Shown here: piece by piece, positions 18,250-26,968 of the stretch
How the letters are laid out: the number at the start of each line of letters is the position of its first letter
How positions within the stretch are numbered: the stretch's first letter is position 1
From: Streptomyces achromogenes
GTDB taxonomy: Bacteria; Actinomycetota; Actinomycetes; Streptomycetales; Streptomycetaceae
DNA length: 64,000 nt
Direction of reading: 5' to 3'
Assembly (NCBI RefSeq): GCF_030816715.1
Contig: NZ_JAUSYH010000001.1
Span: 8,804,001-8,868,000, forward strand
The notes under the pieces: generated by a model
Databases searched by the model: none
What the model was told of the DNA's origin: nothing
The model's input: the letters and a program-made list of their open reading frames with translations, nothing else
Program-made: the position numbers and the translations under genes

Positions 18250-18513
18250 GGGAGGGGCGGGCCGCGTGCACTTGTCAGACGCACCACACCATGATGGGCT
18301 CGCCCGGCATCACGTCGGGCGGGCCGGGACGATGACATCCCGTCCCTGGACGGCGTCGGCGAGGTCCGCCGCTCGGGCCCCGGTCTCCGGCACGTCCGCC
18401 CGGACGGCCTCGGGGCCGCGGGCACCGGCCCTCTGGGCGTCGTGACCGGCCGTGCTGAGCTTGGCGGCGAGATTCCCGCCGACGGCGCCGGCGCCTCTGA
18501 CAGTAATTTTCAT
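18250..18513 (-). pseudogene. NADPH-dependent F420 reductase-like, N-terminal fragment
   Basis: From an ATG at 18513 (GAGGAACACCTC upstream) it reads MKITVRGAGAVGGNLAAKLS then GPEAVRADVPETGARAADLA and VQGRDVIV. This is the NADP-binding Rossmann start of F420H2:NADP oxidoreductase-like proteins (the family GxGxxG is GAGAVGG). The reading decays after about 75 residues. Confidence 0.65.
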
Positions 18514-18619
18514 GAGGTGTTCCTCGAGAGGTCGTGCCGCCTCCCGAGGGCAGCGCGATGTGATGGCCGTGTGGTGACGCCACGCGGTGTTGCGGGGGTC
18601 GGGCGGGGTGTCCGGCGTT

Positions 18620-19339
18620 CTAACGGACGGGGAATGTGTCCCCTGCCGGATTGCCGACGATCCCTTCCAGCTCCTGCCGCACGCCAGGGTCGATGCCGCC
18701 TCTGCTCCAGTACCACCTGCACAACTGCGGCACCTGCGCCGTGTGTGCGTCGTACCAGGCGAACGCGGTGCAGTGGGTGGCGAAGGCGTGGGCACCGAGC
18801 ACGTTGAACTCGGAGAAGCCCCGAGGCGGCCGACCCGCCACATAGCGGTCCAGCGGCATTCCGTGACGCTCCAGGGACAGGGCGCGCACTTGCGCATAGA
18901 GTCGGCGCGGGTAGGTGAAGGGCGGCTGCTGCATGAAGTCGTAGGCGACCGGCCGGCCCAGGAACTCCTCCGTCGGGGCGACCCAGGGCCGGTGCCGGCC
19001 GAGCTGGGAAACCGCCCGGCGGACGATCCACGGGCGGCCGCCGTCCAGAAGGTCTGCGGGGGAGACGGGGCGGGTGAAGATGACATCCGAGTCGACGTGG
19101 CAGATGAGGCCGGCGGCCGTGAACTCGTCCGCGTACAGCTTGCTCACCTGCTGCCCCAGGTAGTCGTCCCGGTAGTCCGGGCAGATCTCCAGACGTACGT
19201 CGCCGCCGACCGCTCGGCGCACAGCGGCCGATCCGGTGCGCGGGGTGATCACGACGACTTCGGCGAACCCGTGGCACCACGTCTCGATGGCCGCCAGCGC
19301 GTACCTCAGCCACGGGACATCCCGGTGGTAGGTGCGCAC
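18620..19339 (-). CDS. DUF6492-type glycosyltransferase-like protein
   Basis: About 240 residues. It looks like a GT-A-fold glycosyltransferase of the DUF6492 group: VRTYHRDVPWLRYALAAIET at the N-terminus, VVVITPRTGSAAVRRA as the first Rossmann strand, and CHVDSDVIF, a DxD motif, for metal and sugar-nucleotide binding. Later come PRGFSEFNVLGAHAF and GGIDPGVRQELE. The start is uncertain. The only in-frame usual start is the GTG at 19339, but the conserved reading seems to begin a few codons earlier (CSERTALLVRTYH). A non-standard start or a lost ATG is possible. It is divergent from the pyruvyltransferase gene with only about 24 bp between. Confidence 0.65.
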   Translation of the reverse strand: MRTYHRDVPWLRYALAAIETWCHGFAEVVVITPRTGSAAVRRAVGGDVRLEICPDYRDDYLGQQVSKLYADEFTAAGLICHVDSDVIFTRPVSPADLLDGGRPWIVRRAVSQLGRHRPWVAPTEEFLGRPVAYDFMQQPPFTYPRRLYAQVRALSLERHGMPLDRYVAGRPPRGFSEFNVLGAHAFATHCTAFAWYDAHTAQVPQLCRWYWSRGGIDPGVRQELEGIVGNPAGDTFPVR

Positions 19340-19363
19340 GAGAAGGGCGGTCCGTTCGCTACA

Positions 19364-20137
19364 GTGAGTGACGTGGTCGATACCGTACCCGCCTTCTGGT
19401 GCCGGGCGCCCAGTCAGGGCAACGTTGGTGACCGGCTCACCCCCTGGCTGATCCGCCGGATCTCCGGAGCCCCGGCCCGGTGGGTCGCTCCGCATGCCCC
19501 GGGCCGCAAGCACTTCGTCACGGGCAGCGTGGTCGCGCTCGCGGGGCCGGGCTGCGTGGTGTGGGGAGCAGGGGTGATGGAGGCCGGCGAGTACGTGGAT
19601 CCGCGGGCCGAACTGCTCGCGGTCCGGGGGCCACTCACCCGGGAGGCGGCCCAGCGGTCGGGTGCGGCGTGCCTCCCGGTCTACGGTGACCCCGGTCTGC
19701 TGGTGCCCAGATACCTGCCGCGTCGCCCCGCCCGGGCGGGCGCAAGGCCCGCTGTCGTACCGCACTTCGCCGACAAGGCCCGGGCCCGGCGCGGCGTTCC
19801 GCAGGGCTGGCGAATCATCGACGTGCAGAACAGCGTCGAGGACGTCGTCGAGCAGCTCATGGGTGCCTGTCTGGTCGCCTCGTCCAGCCTGCACGGCATC
19901 GTCCTCAGCCACGCCTACGGGATTCCCGCTGTCTGGATCAGCTTCCGGGACCTGCCCAGCGGCGACGGCAGCAAGTTTCACGACTACTTCCTCTCTGTCG
20001 GGGTGCCGGTACCGCCCCCGGTGTCCGTCGGTCCGGTCGGCGCCGGTTTGGACGCGGTCGCGCTGAGTGATTTCGCGACGCTCCCCACACATTTCCCTGA
20101 CCTGGACCTGCTCCTCGAGAGGTGCCCCTTCCGTTGA
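19364..20137 (+). CDS. Polysaccharide pyruvyltransferase family protein
   Basis: A 257-residue member of the polysaccharide pyruvyltransferase (CsaB-like) family, which adds a pyruvyl ketal to a sugar from phosphoenolpyruvate. Family marks are FWCRAPSQGNVGDRLTPWLI at the N-terminus, VWGAGVM, VRGPLTREAAQRSG, VYGDPGLLVPRYLP and the C-terminal SSLHGIVLSHAYGIPAVWI. The start is the GTG at 19364. It overlaps the next gene by 16 bp, implying translational coupling with the hydroxylase. Confidence 0.85.
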   Translation: MSDVVDTVPAFWCRAPSQGNVGDRLTPWLIRRISGAPARWVAPHAPGRKHFVTGSVVALAGPGCVVWGAGVMEAGEYVDPRAELLAVRGPLTREAAQRSGAACLPVYGDPGLLVPRYLPRRPARAGARPAVVPHFADKARARRGVPQGWRIIDVQNSVEDVVEQLMGACLVASSSLHGIVLSHAYGIPAVWISFRDLPSGDGSKFHDYFLSVGVPVPPPVSVGPVGAGLDAVALSDFATLPTHFPDLDLLLERCPFR

Positions 20138-20970
20138 CCGGTGAAGATCGAGACCAGCACCACGATCAGGACCATCCTCCGGATCCGCGACTGCTCCTGG
20201 ACGGCATCCGCGACGCCAACTACCACCGCGCCGGCATCCGCTGTCTGCGGCTGTTCTCCGCGGACGCCCCGACCGCGAAGAGACTTGCCGCGGAGGTGGA
20301 GCGGTTGCGCGCCCGGCACACTCCCTCGCTGGCGAGCGCCACGGGCCATGTGACGGCATGGGCCGGTCCGCGGGGCCGGGTGGAGCAGTTCAGTCTGCTC
20401 AACGCCTCCGGGCGCTGTGACGACTTCTCCCGGGATCACGATCTGTCGTGTTTCGGCAAGGGCTTTCACCATCGCGCGCACTATCCCGCGTTGGCCGCGC
20501 TGGTCGAAGCTCTGCCGCACTTGGTCAACTTCCGGATCAACGTGCTCGGCCCAGGTGCCGCGCTCGCGCCGCACGAGGAGCACAGTGTCGTGCGGACGCG
20601 GACCGGCACCGTAGGCGTACGAGCCCGATTCCACCTGCCGCTGGTCACCAACCCGCAGGCGTCCCTGCAACTCGAGGGCGATATCCACCACTTGGAGGCC
20701 GGCAACGTCTACCTGGTCAATCACGGCTGTGTGCATGCGGCCGCGAACGCCGGGGCCGCGGACCGGATCCACCTCGTGTGGGACATGCTGCTCACCGCCA
20801 CCGCCGCCGAGGTGATGTTCGGGACGGCAGCGGCGCCCGAGGGATTCACCCGTACGCGGGTACGCGCCGTACGCCCCGCGGGTCGGCGGACGGTGACCCG
20901 GTGGGAACGGATCGCGCCGCAGGTCACGGAGGCCGAGGCCCGGCACGTCGGCTTCCTCGAGCCGCAGTAG
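20122..20970 (+). CDS. Aspartyl/asparaginyl beta-hydroxylase-type 2OG oxygenase
   Basis: A 282-residue iron(II)/2-oxoglutarate oxygenase of the aspartyl/asparaginyl beta-hydroxylase fold. LVNFRINVLGPGAALAPHEE is followed by RARFHLPLVTNPQASLQLEG and VYLVNHGCVHAAANAG with DRIHLVWDM. The RFHLPL arginine and the distal HAAANAG histidine followed by the R of DRIHL fit the family; the first ligand is probably in APHEEH. The GTG start at 20122 lies inside the end of the pyruvyltransferase gene. It may act on a peptide or small molecule made by the locus. The stop is 6 bp from the convergent fusion gene. Confidence 0.8.
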   Translation: MPLPLTGEDRDQHHDQDHPPDPRLLLDGIRDANYHRAGIRCLRLFSADAPTAKRLAAEVERLRARHTPSLASATGHVTAWAGPRGRVEQFSLLNASGRCDDFSRDHDLSCFGKGFHHRAHYPALAALVEALPHLVNFRINVLGPGAALAPHEEHSVVRTRTGTVGVRARFHLPLVTNPQASLQLEGDIHHLEAGNVYLVNHGCVHAAANAGAADRIHLVWDMLLTATAAEVMFGTAAAPEGFTRTRVRAVRPAGRRTVTRWERIAPQVTEAEARHVGFLEPQ

Positions 20971-20975
20971 CCGCT

Positions 20976-23057
20976 TCAGTACAGGGTCCTGGAGAACTCG
21001 GCCGGGACGTAGTGGAACAGCAAAGAGGTGTGAGTGCTCCCGTCCGGCAGCGGCGGGCGCCAGTGCGCTACCCGGGTGCCCCTGAAGAGCACGGCCTCGC
21101 CGGGACACTGGAGTAGGGAGACGGACCCCCGGCCCGTGTCGAGGTGCAGCGGCCAGCCGCCTGCAATTCCCGATCCCGACTCCCCGAGCAGCAGGGAGAC
21201 CGTGTACTCGCACTGCTCGCGGTCAACGTGCCGGTCCAGGACGGCGCCGCCGCGGTACGCGGAGACGTAGGAGTACGAGGGTCGTACCGGCCGTCCGGCC
21301 AGGCGGCCCACCAAAGCGCGGAACTGATGGTGGAAGAAGCGCGACAGCGACTCGTTGTACCAGCCGTAACGGCCTTTCACCTGGGCGTCTCCGAGCGGCC
21401 AGGAGCCGGTCGCGATGAGCCGTTCGTAATAGTCGAGCAGCGCCTCGCGATGGCGGGGGTGCAGCAGGCGGCCCATACCGCAGACATCGGTGCGGGCGAA
21501 CTCCTCGGAGGCGGCGGCCACGGTGTCTTCGGCCCGAGCCGTCCGCCGGGCGCGCACCTCCGCAGCCCCGAGCGCACCGGCTCCGGCGAGCGAGGCGCGC
21601 AGCCGTGCGGGGAACCCTGGAGGAAGGGGGCGTCCGGGGGTGAGTTCGCGCAGCGCCCAGAACTCCTCGAAACGGATCCAGTACGGAACGAGTGCCCCGG
21701 TGGCGGGTTCGTCGGTCCACAGGATGGGGTGGCCGGGCAAGAACCGGTCCCGGAAGCGCGCGCGGCGCGCCAGCCCCAGGGGGATGGTGACCCCTGCCTG
21801 GAGCACCACGGCCGGATCGAGCACCATGCCATCGCGATGGCTCATCGTCTCGACGGTGGCCGGCGCATCGGGGTCCACGTCGTGTAGCCAGCAGGCGAAG
21901 GAGGGGAGATCACGGGTGGCCGCACGCGTGGCCGGCGCGCCCTGGGCTGCCGGGGAGGCCGGGGTGGACTTGGGCATCGTGGTGCGTCCGTTCGTGAGGC
22001 GCTGCAAGGTCTCCTGCACGGCATCGAGCGCCGACGGGTCGAAGCCGGGGGTGTGGCGCCATTTGCCGGAGCGTGGGGGGCTGATCGTCGTGGCCGACAG
22101 CGGCAGGTCCCAGCCCCGCGGTGTTGCGGGCAGTCCGAGCACCGCCTCCAACCACCGCAGCGTTCGAGCCGGTGCACTGCGCAGTTCGGCGTAGTCGACG
22201 TCCACCCATGGGACGTCCGGACGAAGGGCCCGGGCATCCAGGATCGCCTCCACGGCAGCGGCCCACTGTCGGGCCGCGATCCGGGTGAGGTCCTCGCCGG
22301 CCCACGCCCGCCAGCCTGTCGGCAGCAGGAAGTGCCAGGCCCGCCGGGGCCAGCCGGGCAGGTCCGGGATGTTGACGAATCCCGGGTGGGCCCATGCCCG
22401 CACCATGCTGGCCACCGTGTCGCGGGCCTCGCGGTGCAGGTGGACGACCGTGGCATCCGGAAACAGGTGCAGCAGGAAGGGGAGCCGCAGGCTGTTCTCC
22501 GGGGTTTTCTCCAGCAGCCTGAGAGGCGCGGACCGCGGGCCGCCGTTCTCGAGCCGGCTTCGCCCTCGTGCATCGAGCAGATCGGCGAGGAAGCCCGCGC
22601 GCACCGGCCCAGCCCATGCTTCGGCATCCCGGGCACCCAGCGCGTGCGAGGCGTAGCCGCAGGCCGCCGGATGGAGTCCGGGCACCCCCTCGATCACCCC
22701 CTCGCTCTCCCCGCCGACCGTCCACAGGGCAGGGTTGCGGGCCAGGGCATCGAACAGCGCGGTGCTGCCCGAACGAGGCGGGGAGACGATGATCACGGGC
22801 GCCCCGAGCGCGGCCGCCGGGACGGCGCGTACCGGCCCGGTGACCGGTGTTCCCAGACCGGTCATTGCGGGGTCCCGTGCCGCGGAGAACCCCGAGGCCG
22901 CCGCGGCCGAGGCGAAGAGGAAGCGTGCGCGCACTCCACGGGCGTCGGCCCGCACACTGCGGGCCAGTAGCCCCGGCACATCAGGGAAGGGCCCGTGGTG
23001 CGTCGTGCGCGCCTCCCGCCGCGCGCGGCCGGAGGGGAGCTCCACATGGCCCGTCAC
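20976..23057 (-). CDS. Sulfotransferase fused to a 2OG-Fe(II) oxygenase
   Basis: A single unbroken frame encodes about 693 residues (724 if it starts at the ATG 23150, which overlaps the upstream stop). The N-terminal part is a sulfotransferase with the 5'-phosphosulfate loop VSPPRSGSTALFDALARNPA near residue 95 and the 3'-phosphate motif ATVVHLHREARDTVASMVRA. The C-terminal 300 residues are an oxygenase: VLDRHVDREQCEYTVSLLLG gives HxD, and LFRGTRVAHWRPPLPDG then HTSLLFHYV gives the distal His region. I know of no standard family with this fusion. The GTG at 23057 is chosen because GACGGGAG precedes it. It is downstream of and probably co-transcribed with the gene at 23132. Confidence 0.8.
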   Translation of the reverse strand: MTGHVELPSGRARREARTTHHGPFPDVPGLLARSVRADARGVRARFLFASAAAASGFSAARDPAMTGLGTPVTGPVRAVPAAALGAPVIIVSPPRSGSTALFDALARNPALWTVGGESEGVIEGVPGLHPAACGYASHALGARDAEAWAGPVRAGFLADLLDARGRSRLENGGPRSAPLRLLEKTPENSLRLPFLLHLFPDATVVHLHREARDTVASMVRAWAHPGFVNIPDLPGWPRRAWHFLLPTGWRAWAGEDLTRIAARQWAAAVEAILDARALRPDVPWVDVDYAELRSAPARTLRWLEAVLGLPATPRGWDLPLSATTISPPRSGKWRHTPGFDPSALDAVQETLQRLTNGRTTMPKSTPASPAAQGAPATRAATRDLPSFACWLHDVDPDAPATVETMSHRDGMVLDPAVVLQAGVTIPLGLARRARFRDRFLPGHPILWTDEPATGALVPYWIRFEEFWALRELTPGRPLPPGFPARLRASLAGAGALGAAEVRARRTARAEDTVAAASEEFARTDVCGMGRLLHPRHREALLDYYERLIATGSWPLGDAQVKGRYGWYNESLSRFFHHQFRALVGRLAGRPVRPSYSYVSAYRGGAVLDRHVDREQCEYTVSLLLGESGSGIAGGWPLHLDTGRGSVSLLQCPGEAVLFRGTRVAHWRPPLPDGSTHTSLLFHYVPAEFSRTLY

Positions 23058-23131
23058 GGACCAGGCCGTGAACTCCCGTCGTTCCTTCAGTCCGTTCCGC
23101 CCGCTGTCTTCCCGAGCGTCCTGCCGGCCGC

Positions 23132-24493
23132 TCACTTCCGGTGGATCCAACCGGTCACGCTGAACCGGCTGTCGGCGAACGCCTTGCTCGGCACCCGGAT
23201 GGGCAGGACCTCGTGGTCGTGCCGGCTCGGGAAGAACATCGCCAGGTTCGAGCGCGGCACGATCGTCTGGCTGCGATCCGTGGGGACGACCTGCCCGTCC
23301 TCCACGATCGTCTCGAAGACGCGCAGTTCCCCACCGGAGAACCGGCGGGGCTCGGCAGAGAAGAAGTAGACGAACGTGAGCTCGCGTGTGTCCCCGCCAT
23401 CGCTGTCACGGTGCATGCCGAAGTAGTCCCGGTCGCCGTTTGCCGTCACCTGCAGTTCGATACGGCCCAGCGGGAAAGCCGGGTGGCCCAGGCGGGACCG
23501 TACCGCCTCGAGTTGCTCCTTGATGCGCTCCGTGAGCAACGCTTCGAAACGACCGAGCCCGTCGAGGACCAGGCTGCTGCGGATCCGCTCATCCACCACC
23601 GCAGAGCGAGTCCCGCGCGGCTGGACGGTCGCCGCCGAAAACTCGGATTCCCTGCCCAGCACGTACTGGAGAAGCTCGTGCTGCTCCGCTTCGGTGAGGA
23701 ACTCGCGCACCCCCTGGGCGACCTCGGCGATCACGTCCCTCTCGAACCGGCCTGTCCCCGTCGGCACTCCCGCCGGCTTGCTGTAGTGGCCGCCCCGCAC
23801 CAGGCGGGCGATCTCGGACGGGACGCTCACCCGGTCAGCCGTCCATTCCGCGCGCGATCCCAGATACACGGTCCCGTGAAAGGCGGCGTTGCGCTCGTAC
23901 ACGTCATCCTCGACCGCGCCCGCGAGCACGTCGACGGAGTCGGTCCCGGCCAGACCGAGGCTCTCCAGCAGCTCACCGGCCGGCGCGCGGTAGGTGAGAT
24001 AGCGCGCCGCCTCGGTGAGGAAGACATCCTCCGTGCGCTGGAAGCCGACCCGGCGCAGGGTCAGGTCTGCAAGCCTCGAGTCCTCGGCGATGAGGTAGTG
24101 CACCTCGGCGCCGGGGTCGACGGCCAGAGTCTCCAGCGCCTCCTTGTACAGCGCGGCGCACAGCCCGGTATTCGTCAGACTCTCATCGCCGACGTGCACC
24201 GGGCTCAGCCCCCAACAGCCGTCGGAGACCAGGTGCGTCTGCAAGACGGCGACGATGTTGCGCGCACCCAGACCCCACGGCGGCCACGGCCGGTCGCGGA
24301 CCGCGGCGAAGATCTGCGAATCGCCGTCATAGAACATGGGCAGCACCACCTCGTCCATCAGATGCGGTGCGCCCGTCCGTCGGAAGAACTCGTACAGGGC
24401 CGCCTTCGCGGTGTCACTGAGCTCGTCGAAGATCTCGATCCGCGTGCCGCCGTTGCGATCCGTGAAGAAGTCGCGTCTGATGAGCTGGGTCAT
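23132..24493 (-). CDS. 2OG-Fe(II) oxygenase with GNAT-like N-terminal half
   Basis: 453 residues. The C-terminal 200 form a prolyl-hydroxylase-like oxygenase: H361 and D363 in GMHRDSDGG, distal H427 in SRHDHEVLPI, and 2OG-binding R443 in SRFSVTGW. The N-terminal half (ALYKEALETLAVDPGAEVHY then LADLTLRRVGFQRTEDVFLT) has the helix-strand and lGF pattern of GNAT acyltransferases; that is a weaker call. The ATG at 24493 is the native start, but an IS30 copy begins 7 bases upstream (24500), and the old ribosome site (AGGAG) is now at the far side of the element near 26002. The open frame continues into the IS, so expression may now depend on readthrough from the transposase gene. Confidence 0.85.
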   Translation of the reverse strand: MTQLIRRDFFTDRNGGTRIEIFDELSDTAKAALYEFFRRTGAPHLMDEVVLPMFYDGDSQIFAAVRDRPWPPWGLGARNIVAVLQTHLVSDGCWGLSPVHVGDESLTNTGLCAALYKEALETLAVDPGAEVHYLIAEDSRLADLTLRRVGFQRTEDVFLTEAARYLTYRAPAGELLESLGLAGTDSVDVLAGAVEDDVYERNAAFHGTVYLGSRAEWTADRVSVPSEIARLVRGGHYSKPAGVPTGTGRFERDVIAEVAQGVREFLTEAEQHELLQYVLGRESEFSAATVQPRGTRSAVVDERIRSSLVLDGLGRFEALLTERIKEQLEAVRSRLGHPAFPLGRIELQVTANGDRDYFGMHRDSDGGDTRELTFVYFFSAEPRRFSGGELRVFETIVEDGQVVPTDRSQTIVPRSNLAMFFPSRHDHEVLPIRVPSKAFADSRFSVTGWIHRK

Positions 24494-24499
24494 GGCCTC

Positions 24500-25995
24500 G
24501 GCGAGTTCAACCAGTCGTTGCAACACCGGGCTGTTGCAGCGAGCGTAGCTGTTCTTCGAAGACCTCGGTCGGCGTCCGCCAACCCAGGACTTTGCGGGGC
24601 CGGTTGTTGATCGCCATGGCGACGGCTTCGAGGTCCGTGAACGACCAGCGGGAGAGATCGGTGCCCTTCGGGAAGTACTGGCGCAGCAGCCCGTTCGTGT
24701 TCTCGTTCGTCGGTCGTTGCCAGGGCGAGTGCGGATCGGCGAAGAACACCTTCGTCCCGGTATCGAGGGCGAACTGGGCATGAGCGGAGAGTTCCTTCCC
24801 GCGGTCCCAGGTGAGGGTTTTGCGTAGCTGCTCAGGCAATTGCGTCATCGACGTGGTGAGCGCTGTGTTCATCGCGATCGCGCCATAGCCCCCGAGCGAG
24901 GGGCCGTTCTTCACGGGCGGCTTCTCGCCCCAGCCCTCGAGCCGGGGCAGGTGCACCAGGAGCGTGGAGCGGCTGCTGCGCTCGACGAGCGTGCCGATCG
25001 CGGAGCGGCCCGTCCCGATGATCAAATCGCCTTCCCAGTGTCCGGGGACCGCGCGGTCCGTGGCCTCGGCGGGGCGTTCGCTGAGGACGACGTCCGCGGT
25101 GACATGCCCCTGCGGTTTGTTCTGCGACCGTGCACGGGGAGTCCGCAGCGCCCGGCCGGTACGCAGACACGTGACCAGCTCCCGCTTGAGCGCGCCACGG
25201 CCCTCGATGAACAGCGCCTGGTAGATCGCTTCGTGGCTGATGCGCATGGACTCATCATCGGGGAAGTCGGCATGGAGACGGTGCGAGATCTGCTCCGGGC
25301 TCCATGCCGTCGCCCATCGTCTGTCCTGCCGGTGCGGCTTGTTCAGCCCCTTCCATGCGGGCGTCCTGGGTCCGGGGACGATCGTGCTGTCGGGGCGGCG
25401 GATGCTGTCGGCGAGCCGGTCCTGCACGTACTCACGCAACCTGTCGTTGCCTGCGAGCTTCGCGGTCTTCGGCCGCTTGGCGGCCTGCTGTGCTTTCCAC
25501 TGGGCGACCGTCGCGCGGTACTCCTGCTTGCCGCTGCGCGTGGCGGCGTTGCGGCGCAGTTCGCGAGAGATCGTTCCGGGGTCACGCCCCAGGGCGCGGG
25601 CGATCTCGCGCACGCCCTTGCTCATCGCCCTGAGGATCGCGATCTCCTCGCGCTCTTCGAACGTGAGGTACCGGCCCGTGGGCTCGGCCAACGAGATCGG
25701 AGGCATGCCGCCAGCGTGACGAAACCACCTCGCACCCACCGGCCACGACACGCCGACCGCCAACGACGCCTCCACCGTCGTGACCCCCGTGGCGATCAGT
25801 CGCCAGAACTGGCGCTGCACGACCCGAGACGGATCAGGCCGCCCCGGCGAACGCATCGCCGGCCGCAACGCACGGTCAGCGCGCCACTGCCGACGCCGCC
25901 CCTCCGGGACATCGCTGGTCTTCAAACTCCAGTCCGCCGTAGCCACGTCGCACACCTCCGAGATCAGGGTGTTGCGACGACCAGTTGAATCCACC
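24500..25995 (-). mobile_element. IS30-family element, copy 1 (1496 bp)
   Basis: Both ends are fixed by comparison with copy 2. The left end reads GGCGAGTTCAACCAGTCGTT and the right end, reversed, GGTGGATTCAACTGGTCGTC. The 28-bp inverted repeats match at about 22 positions and share CGCAACACC/TGCAACACC inner ends. A 3-bp direct repeat CTC flanks it (24497-24499 and 25996-25998). It sits in the divergent promoter region between the oxygenase operon and the glycosyltransferase at 26042. Confidence 0.95.
24507..25946 (-). CDS. IS30-family transposase, copy 1
   Basis: About 479 residues. It has the IS30 helix-turn-helix (RYLTFEEREEIAILRAMSKG, then VREIARALGRDPGTISRELR) and the DDE catalytic core: VPGHWEGDLIIG holds the first Asp, LTWDRGKE the second, and FADPHSPWQRPTNENTNGLL the Glu. 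GTG 25946 is preferred because GGAGG lies 8 bases upstream; the frame is open to 25994 inside the inverted repeat. It differs from copy 2 at two nearby bases, giving KPQGHV here against KPHGHV there. It appears intact. Confidence 0.95.
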   Translation of the reverse strand: MATADWSLKTSDVPEGRRRQWRADRALRPAMRSPGRPDPSRVVQRQFWRLIATGVTTVEASLAVGVSWPVGARWFRHAGGMPPISLAEPTGRYLTFEEREEIAILRAMSKGVREIARALGRDPGTISRELRRNAATRSGKQEYRATVAQWKAQQAAKRPKTAKLAGNDRLREYVQDRLADSIRRPDSTIVPGPRTPAWKGLNKPHRQDRRWATAWSPEQISHRLHADFPDDESMRISHEAIYQALFIEGRGALKRELVTCLRTGRALRTPRARSQNKPQGHVTADVVLSERPAEATDRAVPGHWEGDLIIGTGRSAIGTLVERSSRSTLLVHLPRLEGWGEKPPVKNGPSLGGYGAIAMNTALTTSMTQLPEQLRKTLTWDRGKELSAHAQFALDTGTKVFFADPHSPWQRPTNENTNGLLRQYFPKGTDLSRWSFTDLEAVAMAINNRPRKVLGWRTPTEVFEEQLRSLQQPGVATTG

Positions 25996-26041
25996 CTCTC
26001 CTGTCATGTCGCTGTGGTGATCCGGGTCTGGAGGACAACGG

Positions 26042-26968
26042 GTGGACCTCGCCGCCGGCGCACCTTTTCTGCGGGTGACCCGTCCCTGCGGCCAGGTACT
26101 GCCGTGGCTGGTGGTCCGGGCGCCCGTCGTCACACGCGCCCAACACGTACGCCTGGATCAGCTGGCCGCCGAGGGCTGCCGCTTCATCGGCGCCACCAGT
26201 TATCTGGGCTTCCCGGGGGCGGGCTTCCGTGACGAACGCGACTACGGGCTGCTCTGCGAGGCGTGGCTGCACTGCTTCCGGGACCCGGACCGCTTCCTGC
26301 CGCCGAACGGGTCGCGGGCCCGCGTGAGCGAGTCCGACTTCACCGACCCGCTCCGCGTCGCCCCGCGTATGGCGACACGAACCCTGCCCCCGGAACTGGT
26401 CGCGGACGTGGTCCACGTATCCGGTTCGGAACCCTGGCGGCAGCGGGCCAAGAACTGGCCGCTCGCCGCGCGCTGCCTGCGTCGGCTGGCCGAGGAGACG
26501 GGCCTGCGGATCCTGGTTGTCGACGCCCCTGACGACGCGGAACCGCCGCCCGGCGTCAGGCTGACAGGACCGCTGGAATGGCCGCTGCTGCTCGCCGCGA
26601 TCTCCGCTGCGCGCTGCCTGTTCGTACCGGCGGTTCTCGACGCGTCGCCGAGGGTGCTCGCCGAGGCGCTCTGCCTCGATGTGCCCGTCGTCGTCAATCA
26701 GGCGATCCTCGGCGGCTGGCAATACGTCAACCCGTTCACCGGGATCTTCTTCGACGGCACGGACGACGTGGTGCCCGCAGTCCTCGAGGTGGTCGCCGCC
26801 GAGAGCCGGCCGAGGGCCTGGTTCATGGCCCACCACGGGCCGGCGCGCGCGGGCGCGCGCCTGCTTCGCCTGCTGCGTACCCTCGACTCCTCGCTGCCGG
26901 CCCTCACCCACGTGCTTCTGGCCTCCGACCGCGGCGAGCGGGAACAGGCTGTGCCGGGGACACGTTGA
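26042..26968 (+). CDS. Glycosyltransferase (GT-B-like)
   Basis: 308 residues. The C-terminal domain has the shape of a GT4-like nucleotide-sugar binding half: VRLTGPLEWPLLLAAISAAR, then CLFVPAVLDASPRVLAEALC with the E of LAEAL, and LDVPVVVNQAILGGWQYVNP. The N-terminal acceptor half (TRAQHVRLDQLAAEGCRFIG) is short. GGAGG (26035-26039 region) precedes the GTG at 26042. It was divergent from the 24493 oxygenase before IS30 copy 1 entered between them. Its last 65 bp overlap, tail to tail, the DUF1826 gene. Confidence 0.7.
   Translation: MDLAAGAPFLRVTRPCGQVLPWLVVRAPVVTRAQHVRLDQLAAEGCRFIGATSYLGFPGAGFRDERDYGLLCEAWLHCFRDPDRFLPPNGSRARVSESDFTDPLRVAPRMATRTLPPELVADVVHVSGSEPWRQRAKNWPLAARCLRRLAEETGLRILVVDAPDDAEPPPGVRLTGPLEWPLLLAAISAARCLFVPAVLDASPRVLAEALCLDVPVVVNQAILGGWQYVNPFTGIFFDGTDDVVPAVLEVVAAESRPRAWFMAHHGPARAGARLLRLLRTLDSSLPALTHVLLASDRGEREQAVPGTR

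Noticed and set aside
23132-24781. 549-residue oxygenase with a unique N-terminal extension
   Set aside because: The first 96 residues are IS30 transposase sequence in another frame. The native start is ATG 24493.
24840-25988. 382-codon plus-strand frame inside the IS30 copies (also 57398-58546)
   Set aside because: Antisense to the transposase; present in both copies only because the DNA is the same.
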